Position numbers and translations under genes: made by a program. The notes beneath the pieces were generated by a model. That model saw only the letters and a list, made by a program, of their open reading frames with translations. It did no database searches and was not told the origin of the DNA. A stretch of 64,000 nt of DNA from Sorangium cellulosum (lineage in GTDB: Bacteria > Myxococcota_A > Polyangia > Polyangiales > Polyangiaceae), in the NCBI RefSeq assembly GCF_002950945.1, contig NZ_CP012673.1, forward strand, positions 8,446,501 through 8,510,500. The letters run 5' to 3'. Below are positions 57,491-64,000 of the stretch, piece by piece. Every line of letters starts with the position of its first letter. The first letter of the stretch is position 1.

Positions 57491-58264
57491 CTACTTCCCG
57501 GCGGCGGCGGGCGCCTCGGGCGCGGCCGCCTTCTTCGGCAGGCTGACCCGGCGCACCGCGCTCGAGTTGGGGAACATGGATTCGTCGAACTCGACGCCGT
57601 TATCGATCTTGGTCGAGTCGATGAAGAACGCGACCCTCGGGTCGGCCACCGGCGGCCCGGCGTCGCTCTCGCGCCCGCCGCACTGCGCCTCGCCGGGCGG
57701 GAGCGGGAACTCGTAGAACGTCTTCCAGCTGCTCCCCTTCGGACTGTGGAACAGGGCGACGCCGGCGAGGTGGCTCGCGTCCTTCAGGCGCTCGAACTTC
57801 ACCTCGACGAGGTCGCTCGGGAAGACCTCGACCTCGTCGACCTTGGCGAGGTCTTCCCCGAGCGTCTCCTTGTCGTTGAGCAGGATCGGGTCGTACTGCG
57901 CGTTCTCCATCGTCCCGCTGCTCTTCAGCTGGTAGAGCCGCACGACGACGGGCCTCGGGTTGCCGTTCTCGTTGGGGTTGATGTTGTCGGCGGCGTAGAT
58001 CGAGAGCGTCACGATCTGCACGTCGCACGGCTCGGGGGCGGCCGGCGGCGGCGCGCTGGACGTGCAGGCCACGATCGCGGCCGGCAGGGCGGCGCCGAGG
58101 CCGACGGCGAAGAGCCCCGCGGCGAGGCTCCCGGCGATCCTCGCCGCGCTCACGCCGGGGAGGAGCTGCGCCGGCCTCTGGCGGGGCCCCGCGCCCTCCC
58201 CTCCCGGCGAGCGCGGCTCCCCGATCCACATCCAAAGCTGTCGGAGCTGGGCGAACGCGACCAT
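57491..58264 (-). CDS. tssJ: T6SS outer-membrane lipoprotein TssJ
   Basis: 257 residues if started at ATG 58264 (ATG 58231 or a longer start at 58321 are alternatives; none has a good ribosome site). An unusually long N-terminus precedes a hydrophobic signal (GSLAAGLFAVGLGAALPAAI) with lipobox IVACTSS. The mature domain is a transthyretin-like TssJ fold: VVRLYQLKSSGTMENAQYDP, LLNDKETLGEDLAKVDEVEV and FPSDLVEVKFERLKDASHLA, with LAGVALFHSPKGSSWKTFYE. It anchors the TssLM complex to the outer membrane. The C-terminal Ala/Pro-rich tail (KKAAAPEAPAAAGK) is extra. Confidence 0.88.
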   Translation of the reverse strand: MVAFAQLRQLWMWIGEPRSPGGEGAGPRQRPAQLLPGVSAARIAGSLAAGLFAVGLGAALPAAIVACTSSAPPPAAPEPCDVQIVTLSIYAADNINPNENGNPRPVVVRLYQLKSSGTMENAQYDPILLNDKETLGEDLAKVDEVEVFPSDLVEVKFERLKDASHLAGVALFHSPKGSSWKTFYEFPLPPGEAQCGGRESDAGPPVADPRVAFFIDSTKIDNGVEFDESMFPNSSAVRRVSLPKKAAAPEAPAAAGK

Positions 58265-58328
58265 GTTCCAGCTTTTTATGCGGAATCGCGCGTCCCGTAC
58301 AACTTTCGGTGCGCGAGCCACGCCCGGC

Positions 58329-61034
58329 TCAGTCCGAGAAGGCGATCGTGAAGTTCTTCTCCGCGTCGACCCCGATCTGGAGCCGCTTCGGGAGCGGCCC
58401 CTCCGCCATCTTCTCGAGGACGGCGACCGAGAGCTGCGGCAGGAGCGACGCCCGGAGGATGTGATCGATGTTGCGCGCCCCGGTGTCGACCTCGGTGCAG
58501 CGCGCCGCGATCGTGTCGACGAGCGCGTCCGAGTACGACGCCTCGATCCGCTGGCTCTTGCGCAGGCGGTCGACGAGCCCGTCGAGCTTGAGCCGCGTGA
58601 TCTCGCCGAGCGCGTCCGGCGAGATCGGCAGGTACGGCACCGTCGTCATGCGGGCGAGCAGCGCCGGCTTGAAATGCGCGGAGAGCGTCGGCTTGATCGC
58701 CTCGACGATGTCCTTGATGAACTCGCCGTCCTCGTCGAGCCGCCGCTGCGGGTCCTCCTCGCGCGCCGCGATCGTCATGTTCGTGATCTTGTCGGTCGCG
58801 AGGTTGCTCGTCAGGATGATGACCGTGTTCTTGAAGTCGACGAGCCGCCCCTCGCCGTCGCTCAGCATGCCCTTGTCGAACACCTGGTAGAACAGGTTCA
58901 ACACGTCGGGGTCGGCCTTCTCGACCTCGTCGAGGAGCACGACCGTGTAGGGCCGCTGGCGCACGGCCTCGGTGAGCATGCCGCCCTCGCCGTAGCCGAC
59001 GTAGCCCGGGGGCGAGCCGATGAGCCGGGAGACGGTGTGTTTCTCCTGGAACTCGGACATGTTGATGACGGTCATCATCCGCTCGCCGCCGAACATGAGA
59101 TCGGCGATCCCGAGCGCGGTCTCCGTCTTGCCGACGCCGCTCGGCCCGACCAGCAGGAACACGCCCTGCGGCGTGCTCAGCGGCTTCAGCCCCGCGCGCG
59201 CGCTGCGGAGCTCCTTGGCGATGGTCACGATGCCGTGGGACTGCCCCTTGATCCGCCGGGTCAGCCGATCCTCCATCTCGAGGAGCGCCTTCACGTCGTC
59301 CTGGACCATCTTGCCGACGGGGATGCCCGTCCAGGCCGCGACGACGCTCGCGACCATCGCCTCGTCGACGTCCGGCCGGATCAGCGGCACCTCGCCCTGG
59401 CTCTGCTTGAGCTCGTCGAGGGCCTTGACCACCTCGCGGCGGGCGGCGTCCCGCTCCTCGGTCGTCTTGACCTCGTCCATCTTCTTGCGGGCGTCGATGA
59501 CCCGCTGCGTGCCCGCCGTCTCCTTCGCGTAGTCGGCGCGCACCGCCTCGAGCTCGGCCTTCGCCTTGGCGAGCTTGTCCTTGAGCTCGGCGACGCGCTC
59601 CTTGTCGATGTGAACGCCCTTGTCCTGATCGCGCTCGAGCGCCTTGAGCTCGGTCTCGGTGTTCACGATGAGGATCTCGGCGTCCTCGACCGCGGCGGGC
59701 CGCTGCTGCAGCGCGACCTTCACGCGGGCCGCGCAGGTGTCGAGCAGGTCGACCGCCTTGTCCGGCAGCTGCCTGCCGGTGATGTAGCGCGCCGACAGCC
59801 GCACGGCCGCGGTCACCGCCTCATCCTGGATGATGACGTTGTGGGCCTGCTCGAACTTCGGCCGGAGCCCGCGGAGCATGACCACGGCCGCCGGCTCGCT
59901 CGGCTCGTCCACCTTGACCGGCTGGAAGCGCCGCTCCAGCGCCGCGTCCTTCTCGAAGTATTTCTTGTACTCGCTCCACGTCGTGGCCGCGATCGTGCGG
60001 AGCTCGCCGCGGGCGAGCGCCGGCTTGAGCAGGTTGGCCGCGTCGCCGCCGCCCTGCTGCCCGCCCGCGCCGATCAGCGTGTGCGCCTCGTCGATGAACA
60101 GGATGATCGGCTTCGGCGACCCCTTCACCTCGGAGATCACGCCCTTCAGGCGGTTCTCGAACTCGCCCTTCACGCCCGCGCCCGCCTGGAGCAGCCCCAT
60201 GTCGAGCCCGAGGATGTCGACCCCTTGCAGGAGCGGCGGCACCTTCGGGTTCTCCGGCGTGCTCTCGACGATGAGCAGCGCGAGCCCTTCCACGAGCGCC
60301 GTCTTCCCGACGCCCGCGTCGCCGACGATGATCGGGTTGTTCTTGCGCCGCCGGGCCAGGATATCGATGACCTGCCGGATCTCCCGCTCGCGCCCGAAGA
60401 TCGGATCGATCTGCCCCGCGCGCGCCTTGCCCGTGTAGTCGACGCAGAACTTCGCGAGCGCCGAGTCGGGCCCGGCGCTCGCCATCCCGGTCGGGAGCTT
60501 CCCTGCCCCGGGCGCGCCCGCGCCGGCCGACGCCGCGACGGCCTCGGCTTCCTCCTTCGATCCGGAGACGATCTTGGGCAGGTTGGTCTTGATGTCGTCT
60601 TTCGAGATGCCCTCGAGGTAAGCGCCGATGCCGCTCACCGAGTAGCGGGTCGGCTGCTGCACGAGGCGCTGGAAGAGCACGCCGCTCCGGACCCGCTGGT
60701 AGCCGTACTCCATGGATCCGACGAGATAGGCGTCCTGCATCCATTCGAGCATGGTCGGCGAGAGCACCGGCCTGCCGGCGTTGCCCTTCCTTAGCTCTTC
60801 CAGGCTGCGCTGGAGCGCGGCGCGCAGGTGGGATGCGTCGAGATCGTAATGAGAGACGAGGAATGCGATGTCGGAGTTCGCGTCGTCGAGCAGCGCGAGG
60901 AGCAGGTGCTCGAGCGTCACCTCGTAGTGGCGCGCGTTGACACACTGGCCAATCGCCGCCTCGAGGGCAGAGGTGCAGTTCTTGGTGAGTCGCTTGACGA
61001 TGGCCTTGGTATCGACGAGCTGCATGCGCGGCAT
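58329..61034 (-). CDS. clpV: T6SS AAA+ ATPase TssH (ClpV)
   Basis: 901 residues from ATG 61034 (ATG 61025 is an equally good start). Clp-N repeats at about 5-150, then AAA1 with Walker A GDAGVGKTALVEG and Walker B IILFIDEAHTLIGAGG. The middle coiled-coil domain is at about 420-530. AAA2 has GPSGVGKTETALG and VVLLDEVEKADPDV, and a C-terminal ClpB-D2-small domain follows. ClpV hexamers pull apart contracted TssBC sheaths. It is distinguished from ClpB by context and by the divergent N-domain (LEHLLLALLDDANSDIAFLV). It is 25 bp after the lytic transglycosylase gene. Confidence 0.95.
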   Translation of the reverse strand: MPRMQLVDTKAIVKRLTKNCTSALEAAIGQCVNARHYEVTLEHLLLALLDDANSDIAFLVSHYDLDASHLRAALQRSLEELRKGNAGRPVLSPTMLEWMQDAYLVGSMEYGYQRVRSGVLFQRLVQQPTRYSVSGIGAYLEGISKDDIKTNLPKIVSGSKEEAEAVAASAGAGAPGAGKLPTGMASAGPDSALAKFCVDYTGKARAGQIDPIFGREREIRQVIDILARRRKNNPIIVGDAGVGKTALVEGLALLIVESTPENPKVPPLLQGVDILGLDMGLLQAGAGVKGEFENRLKGVISEVKGSPKPIILFIDEAHTLIGAGGQQGGGDAANLLKPALARGELRTIAATTWSEYKKYFEKDAALERRFQPVKVDEPSEPAAVVMLRGLRPKFEQAHNVIIQDEAVTAAVRLSARYITGRQLPDKAVDLLDTCAARVKVALQQRPAAVEDAEILIVNTETELKALERDQDKGVHIDKERVAELKDKLAKAKAELEAVRADYAKETAGTQRVIDARKKMDEVKTTEERDAARREVVKALDELKQSQGEVPLIRPDVDEAMVASVVAAWTGIPVGKMVQDDVKALLEMEDRLTRRIKGQSHGIVTIAKELRSARAGLKPLSTPQGVFLLVGPSGVGKTETALGIADLMFGGERMMTVINMSEFQEKHTVSRLIGSPPGYVGYGEGGMLTEAVRQRPYTVVLLDEVEKADPDVLNLFYQVFDKGMLSDGEGRLVDFKNTVIILTSNLATDKITNMTIAAREEDPQRRLDEDGEFIKDIVEAIKPTLSAHFKPALLARMTTVPYLPISPDALGEITRLKLDGLVDRLRKSQRIEASYSDALVDTIAARCTEVDTGARNIDHILRASLLPQLSVAVLEKMAEGPLPKRLQIGVDAEKNFTIAFSD

Positions 61035-61059
61035 GCTAGCCGAGTCGCGCCCCCCGCCG

Positions 61060-62937
61060 TCAACCGCGCGCTTTGTGCTTCTTCTCGTCGGCCTCTCGCG
61101 CGCTGCTCCCGGCCTCTCCGCGCCCCTTCGCCTGCGGCTTCGCCGCGCCGCCCGCAGCCTCGCTGCGCTGGGCCGCGCCGCGCGACGCTGGTGTGGCGGC
61201 ATCTGCGGCCTTGTCGTCCTTCCCCGGCGCGGCGCTTCGGGCCCGGTCGTCCTTTTCTGGCGCGGGCGGCGGCTCGGCCAGCGAGACGCGGCTCACCATG
61301 TCGGGCCGGACCCGGAGCTTGAGGAGGGCACCGGCGCGGAGCTTCTGATCGGGATCCATGCCGTTATCGCGCGCGACATCCTCGATGTCTATTGCGAACT
61401 GCCGCGCCACGCCGATCAGCGTATCGCCGGGCCCGACGCGATAGAGCATCACCTCGCGCGCGTTCCGTCCTCGCGGCGGCCGCGGCGCCTCGATTTCGTC
61501 GTCGTCGCGCCCGTCCTCGCCGTCGTCCCGCGCGGACAGGGCCACGGGATCGCGCATCGCGCGTCGCCTCTTTGCCGGCTTCGGGAGCAGCGAGAGCAGG
61601 CTCTCGTCCTCACGGCCCCCGGTTCGCCCGGTGAACTCGCGCCCGCCGAGCAGGTCGACCGGGTCGAGGATCGACGCGTCGTCCGTGGCGAGCGGCTCCG
61701 TGCTGAGCAGCGACGGCAGCGCCGCCTGAGCCCGCGCCAGCGTGTCCGGCGGGAGCATCACGAGGAAGTCTCCCCGGCCCGGCGGCACCCGCTCCCCCAG
61801 GATGTCGGGGTTCAGCTTCCGCAGCGTCGAGGTCGCGACGCCGGCCGCCTTCGCGAGCGTCTTGAGCGGCGTGCCCGGCGGCGCCGCGATCTCGGCGGCG
61901 TCGATCGGCCGGCTCACCTCGACCTGGTCGAACCCGAACCGCTCCAGGTTGTTCGCGACGAGGGCCGCCGCGCCGATCTTCGGCACGTAGGCGGCCGTCT
62001 CGGAGGGGATCGCCTCCTGGCGGGCCAGCTCGTTGAAGTCGGAGGTCCCGTACCGATCGATGCGGTCGAGCAGCTGCTCGTAGCCCATGTTGTAGGCCGC
62101 GAGCGCGAGGTCCCAGCTGTTGAAGCGCAGGTAGAGATCGCGCAGGTGATGGGCCGCCGCCTGCGTGGCCAGGCGCGGGTTCTTCCGCTGATCCAGGTGC
62201 CGCGACTGCTGGAGCCCGTAGACGGCCCCGGTGGCCGGCATGAACTGCCAGAGCCCCACGGCGCCGGCCGGCGATTTCGCCCTCGGGTCGAAGCCGCTCT
62301 CGATCATGGCGACCCAGATGAGATCCTCCGGCAGGCGTCGTTCCCTGAGCTCCGCCTGGATCATCTCCTGGTATCGCCCGCTCCGCTTCAGCCACGTCTC
62401 GAACATCTGCCGCCCCCGGTCGGTGCGCGTGAAGAAGCGGACGTACTTGAGCGTCCGGCGCGACACGCTGAGCCGGAGGTCCGGCAGCTGCAGCTTCGAG
62501 AGCGCATCGGCCCCGGCCGTGTCGAGGTCGTCCACGTCGTCGGCGTAGCTGCCCTCGGCGGAGAACGCGCGCGGCGGCCGCGAGTAGCTCGGCCGGTCCA
62601 GCTCGCAGGCGGCGCCCTCCGCGCCCCCGCCGTGCACCGCGGCGTCGCGCAGCCGCGACAGCTCCCGCGACTCGCTCCCCGGCGTCGCCTCGAACCCGCG
62701 CGCCGGCGGCGCGTAGGACAGCGGCGGCGCGTACCCCGGCGGCGCGTACCCCGGCGCGGCCCCGAGCGCCCCCAGGGCGGCCGGCGCCATGGGCGCCCCG
62801 GCGCGCGCTCCGCCCAGCTGGTAGGTCGCGACCGCCGACTGCACCGACGTGATCGCCGCCTGGGGCGCCGCCATCCCAACCCCGTAGCCAAACGCCAGGG
62901 CCGAGACCATGGGGGGGATCTTGTGGACGAGGCTCAT
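61060..62937 (-). CDS. LysM-containing lytic transglycosylase (MltD-like), T6SS-linked
   Basis: 625 residues from ATG 62937 with GGAG 7 bases upstream. An N-terminal hydrophobic segment, then a low-complexity region with GYAPP repeats (GYAPPGYAPPLSYAPP). An SLT catalytic domain lies at about 180-330: LPEDLIWVAMIESGFDPRAK carries the catalytic Glu, with SPAGAVGLWQFMPATGAVYG and LALAAYNMGYEQLLDRIDRY. One LysM-like segment (PPGTPLKTLAKAAGVATSTL) and a clearer LysM (LYRVGPGDTLIGVARQF) follow, then a charged Ala/Lys tail. It cleaves peptidoglycan, so at the head of the T6SS unit it probably opens the wall for TssM passage. It is 25 bp before clpV. Confidence 0.9.
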   Translation of the reverse strand: MSLVHKIPPMVSALAFGYGVGMAAPQAAITSVQSAVATYQLGGARAGAPMAPAALGALGAAPGYAPPGYAPPLSYAPPARGFEATPGSESRELSRLRDAAVHGGGAEGAACELDRPSYSRPPRAFSAEGSYADDVDDLDTAGADALSKLQLPDLRLSVSRRTLKYVRFFTRTDRGRQMFETWLKRSGRYQEMIQAELRERRLPEDLIWVAMIESGFDPRAKSPAGAVGLWQFMPATGAVYGLQQSRHLDQRKNPRLATQAAAHHLRDLYLRFNSWDLALAAYNMGYEQLLDRIDRYGTSDFNELARQEAIPSETAAYVPKIGAAALVANNLERFGFDQVEVSRPIDAAEIAAPPGTPLKTLAKAAGVATSTLRKLNPDILGERVPPGRGDFLVMLPPDTLARAQAALPSLLSTEPLATDDASILDPVDLLGGREFTGRTGGREDESLLSLLPKPAKRRRAMRDPVALSARDDGEDGRDDDEIEAPRPPRGRNAREVMLYRVGPGDTLIGVARQFAIDIEDVARDNGMDPDQKLRAGALLKLRVRPDMVSRVSLAEPPPAPEKDDRARSAAPGKDDKAADAATPASRGAAQRSEAAGGAAKPQAKGRGEAGSSAREADEKKHKARG

Positions 62938-63107
62938 GTGTGCTCCAAGGTCACACCATGTAGGCAAACAGGTCAACAAACCGGGTGCCGAGGGGGAGGC
63001 TCTGGCGCTCCGGGGTTGTGGTCGGGCCCTCGCATCGAGGGGTCGCGCGGTGCCGGCGGACGTCAGGCACTCCCGTGCGGCGGAGAGGGTCTGCTAGTCT
63101 GCACGAC

Positions 63108-64000
63108 ATGCCGGCGGCGCTCTCGGCCCGCGTGTCCGACACCCAGGCCAACCAAAGCTTCGAAGCTTCGTTCGAGCGCTTCCCTGTCCGGATCGGCAGG
63201 AACCAGCTGAACGATCTCCACATCGACCGGCCGTACATCTCCCAGTTCCACGCGGCGGTGGACATCCGCGACCGTCGGATCCTCGTCCGCGACCTCGGCT
63301 CCACGAACGGGACGATGTTCGCCGGGCACCGGCTGGCGCGCGACACGTCGGTCGACGTGAGCAACCAGCCGGAGATCACGATCGGCCCGATCCAGATCCG
63401 GCTCGCGATCATCGAGGCGCCGCTGAAGTCGGAGCCCCCGAACGACGGCACGCTGCTCGGCACGGGCGGGGAGAACCTCTCCGCGATGCTGCAGCCGCAG
63501 AAGCGCGCCGCGCCTGCCGGCGAGGACCCGTACCTGCGGCAGGTGGTCCCGTACCTGGAGGCGTACCGGACCGCCTGGGCTGCGGTCTACCGGATGATCT
63601 GGGACCACCTGGCGCGCCTCCCGCCCGAGGCGCGCCAGAGCTACCTGCGCCGCCTGGGCGAGGAGCACCCTGCGGTCCTCGTCGAGAAGGACTTCCAGAA
63701 GATCGCGCAGTACTACGGCGTGGACTACCGCACGCTCGGCGAGCTGGCGCCGTCGAACGCCGCCTTCGCGGCGCTCTCCGAGCTGGCGGGCGTGCTCGCG
63801 CCCGGGACGAAGCCCCCGGACGACGTGGCCGGCATCGTCAACTTCGCGCGGCGGCTCCGCGACACGATGGAGGTCTTCCTGAAGTGCTTCGTGAGCCTGC
63901 GCGACGGCTACCAGGAGTTCGAGGCCGAGGTGCTGGCGCGCGATCGTTCCGCGGAGACCGACAAGGTCGCGACCGCGAAGGACGCGAAGGAGCTCGGCAC
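63108..64000 (+). CDS. FHA-domain protein of the T6SS (Fha/ImpI-like), cut by window end
   Basis: The frame is open from ATG 63108 to the last base, 297 codons visible, so the 3' end is outside. FHA domain at about 20-105: FPVRIGRNQLNDLHIDRPYI, SQFHAAVDIRDRRI and the phosphothreonine-loop motif DLGSTNGTMF, all intact. A helical region follows (PYLEAYRTAWAAVYRMIWDH; LPPEARQSYLRRLGEEHPAV; VNFARRLRDTMEVFLKCFVS), matching the type VI-associated C-terminal part of such proteins. In other T6SS, Fha receives a Thr phosphorylation signal that activates secretion against TagF. It is divergent from the lytic transglycosylase (170 bp). Confidence 0.88.
   Translation, partial: MPAALSARVSDTQANQSFEASFERFPVRIGRNQLNDLHIDRPYISQFHAAVDIRDRRILVRDLGSTNGTMFAGHRLARDTSVDVSNQPEITIGPIQIRLAIIEAPLKSEPPNDGTLLGTGGENLSAMLQPQKRAAPAGEDPYLRQVVPYLEAYRTAWAAVYRMIWDHLARLPPEARQSYLRRLGEEHPAVLVEKDFQKIAQYYGVDYRTLGELAPSNAAFAALSELAGVLAPGTKPPDDVAGIVNFARRLRDTMEVFLKCFVSLRDGYQEFEAEVLARDRSAETDKVATAKDAKELG

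Overview
The window is very GC-rich, gene-dense DNA of the kind found in large-genome myxobacteria. A Sorangium/Polyangium-type organism is the best guess. The support is a protein ending in a MYXO-CTERM-like anchor (15647..16744), a giant kinase-like/ATPase/GAF signalling protein, a hybrid NRPS-PKS, many paralogous small enzymes and a type VI secretion locus. No rRNA, tRNA, CRISPR array, complete insertion sequence or prophage was recognised.

Layout. 1-12 kb holds accessory and metabolic genes: the 3' end of an FAD monooxygenase, two tandem patatin-like lipases, a radical-SAM protein paired with a protein ending in a ribosomal L7/L12-like domain, small membrane proteins around an ECF sigma factor, the remnant of a GH10 xylanase, two lipoproteins and a cytochrome P450. 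12-20 kb holds a hairpin of short repeats, a truncated haemoglobin, a divergent QueA-like enzyme coupled to an SDR and divergent from an XRE-cupin regulator, a MYXO-CTERM protein, an ArsR regulator with an SRPBCC partner, a SnoaL-like protein and a PfpI-family protein. 20.4-24.6 kb is one huge minus-strand signalling gene.

24.8-35.9 kb is a compact biosynthetic locus: a SnoaL-like protein, a PKS (KS-AT-KR-ACP-TE, with a KR that has lost its catalytic residues) and an NRPS (A-PCP-C-A-PCP). From the visible specificity residues I infer Phe then Val, extended by one malonate and released by the TE as an unreduced beta-keto product or a tetramic acid. A run of eight G just before the end of the NRPS gene decides between two different C-termini.

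36.8-44.3 kb is a tightly overlapping minus-strand carbohydrate operon, in transcription order: glycosyltransferase, UDP-galactopyranose mutase, GH2 glycosidase, galactokinase, and a GH1/RmlD-like fusion. The theme is galactose or galactofuranose handling. A roughly 1 kb gene-poor stretch and a LOG-family protein follow.

46-64 kb is a type VI secretion locus. The minus strand carries, in transcription order, a lytic transglycosylase, tssH/clpV, tssJ, tssK, tssL, tssM, tagF, tssA, tssB and tssC. A divergent FHA protein runs off the right edge. No tssE, tssF, tssG, hcp, vgrG or PAAR gene is visible here. Between tssM and tagF lie two oppositely oriented copies of a palindromic element. Each copy has perfect 43-44 bp arms; the arms differ between copies but match exactly within each copy. 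This is the most unusual structure in the window.
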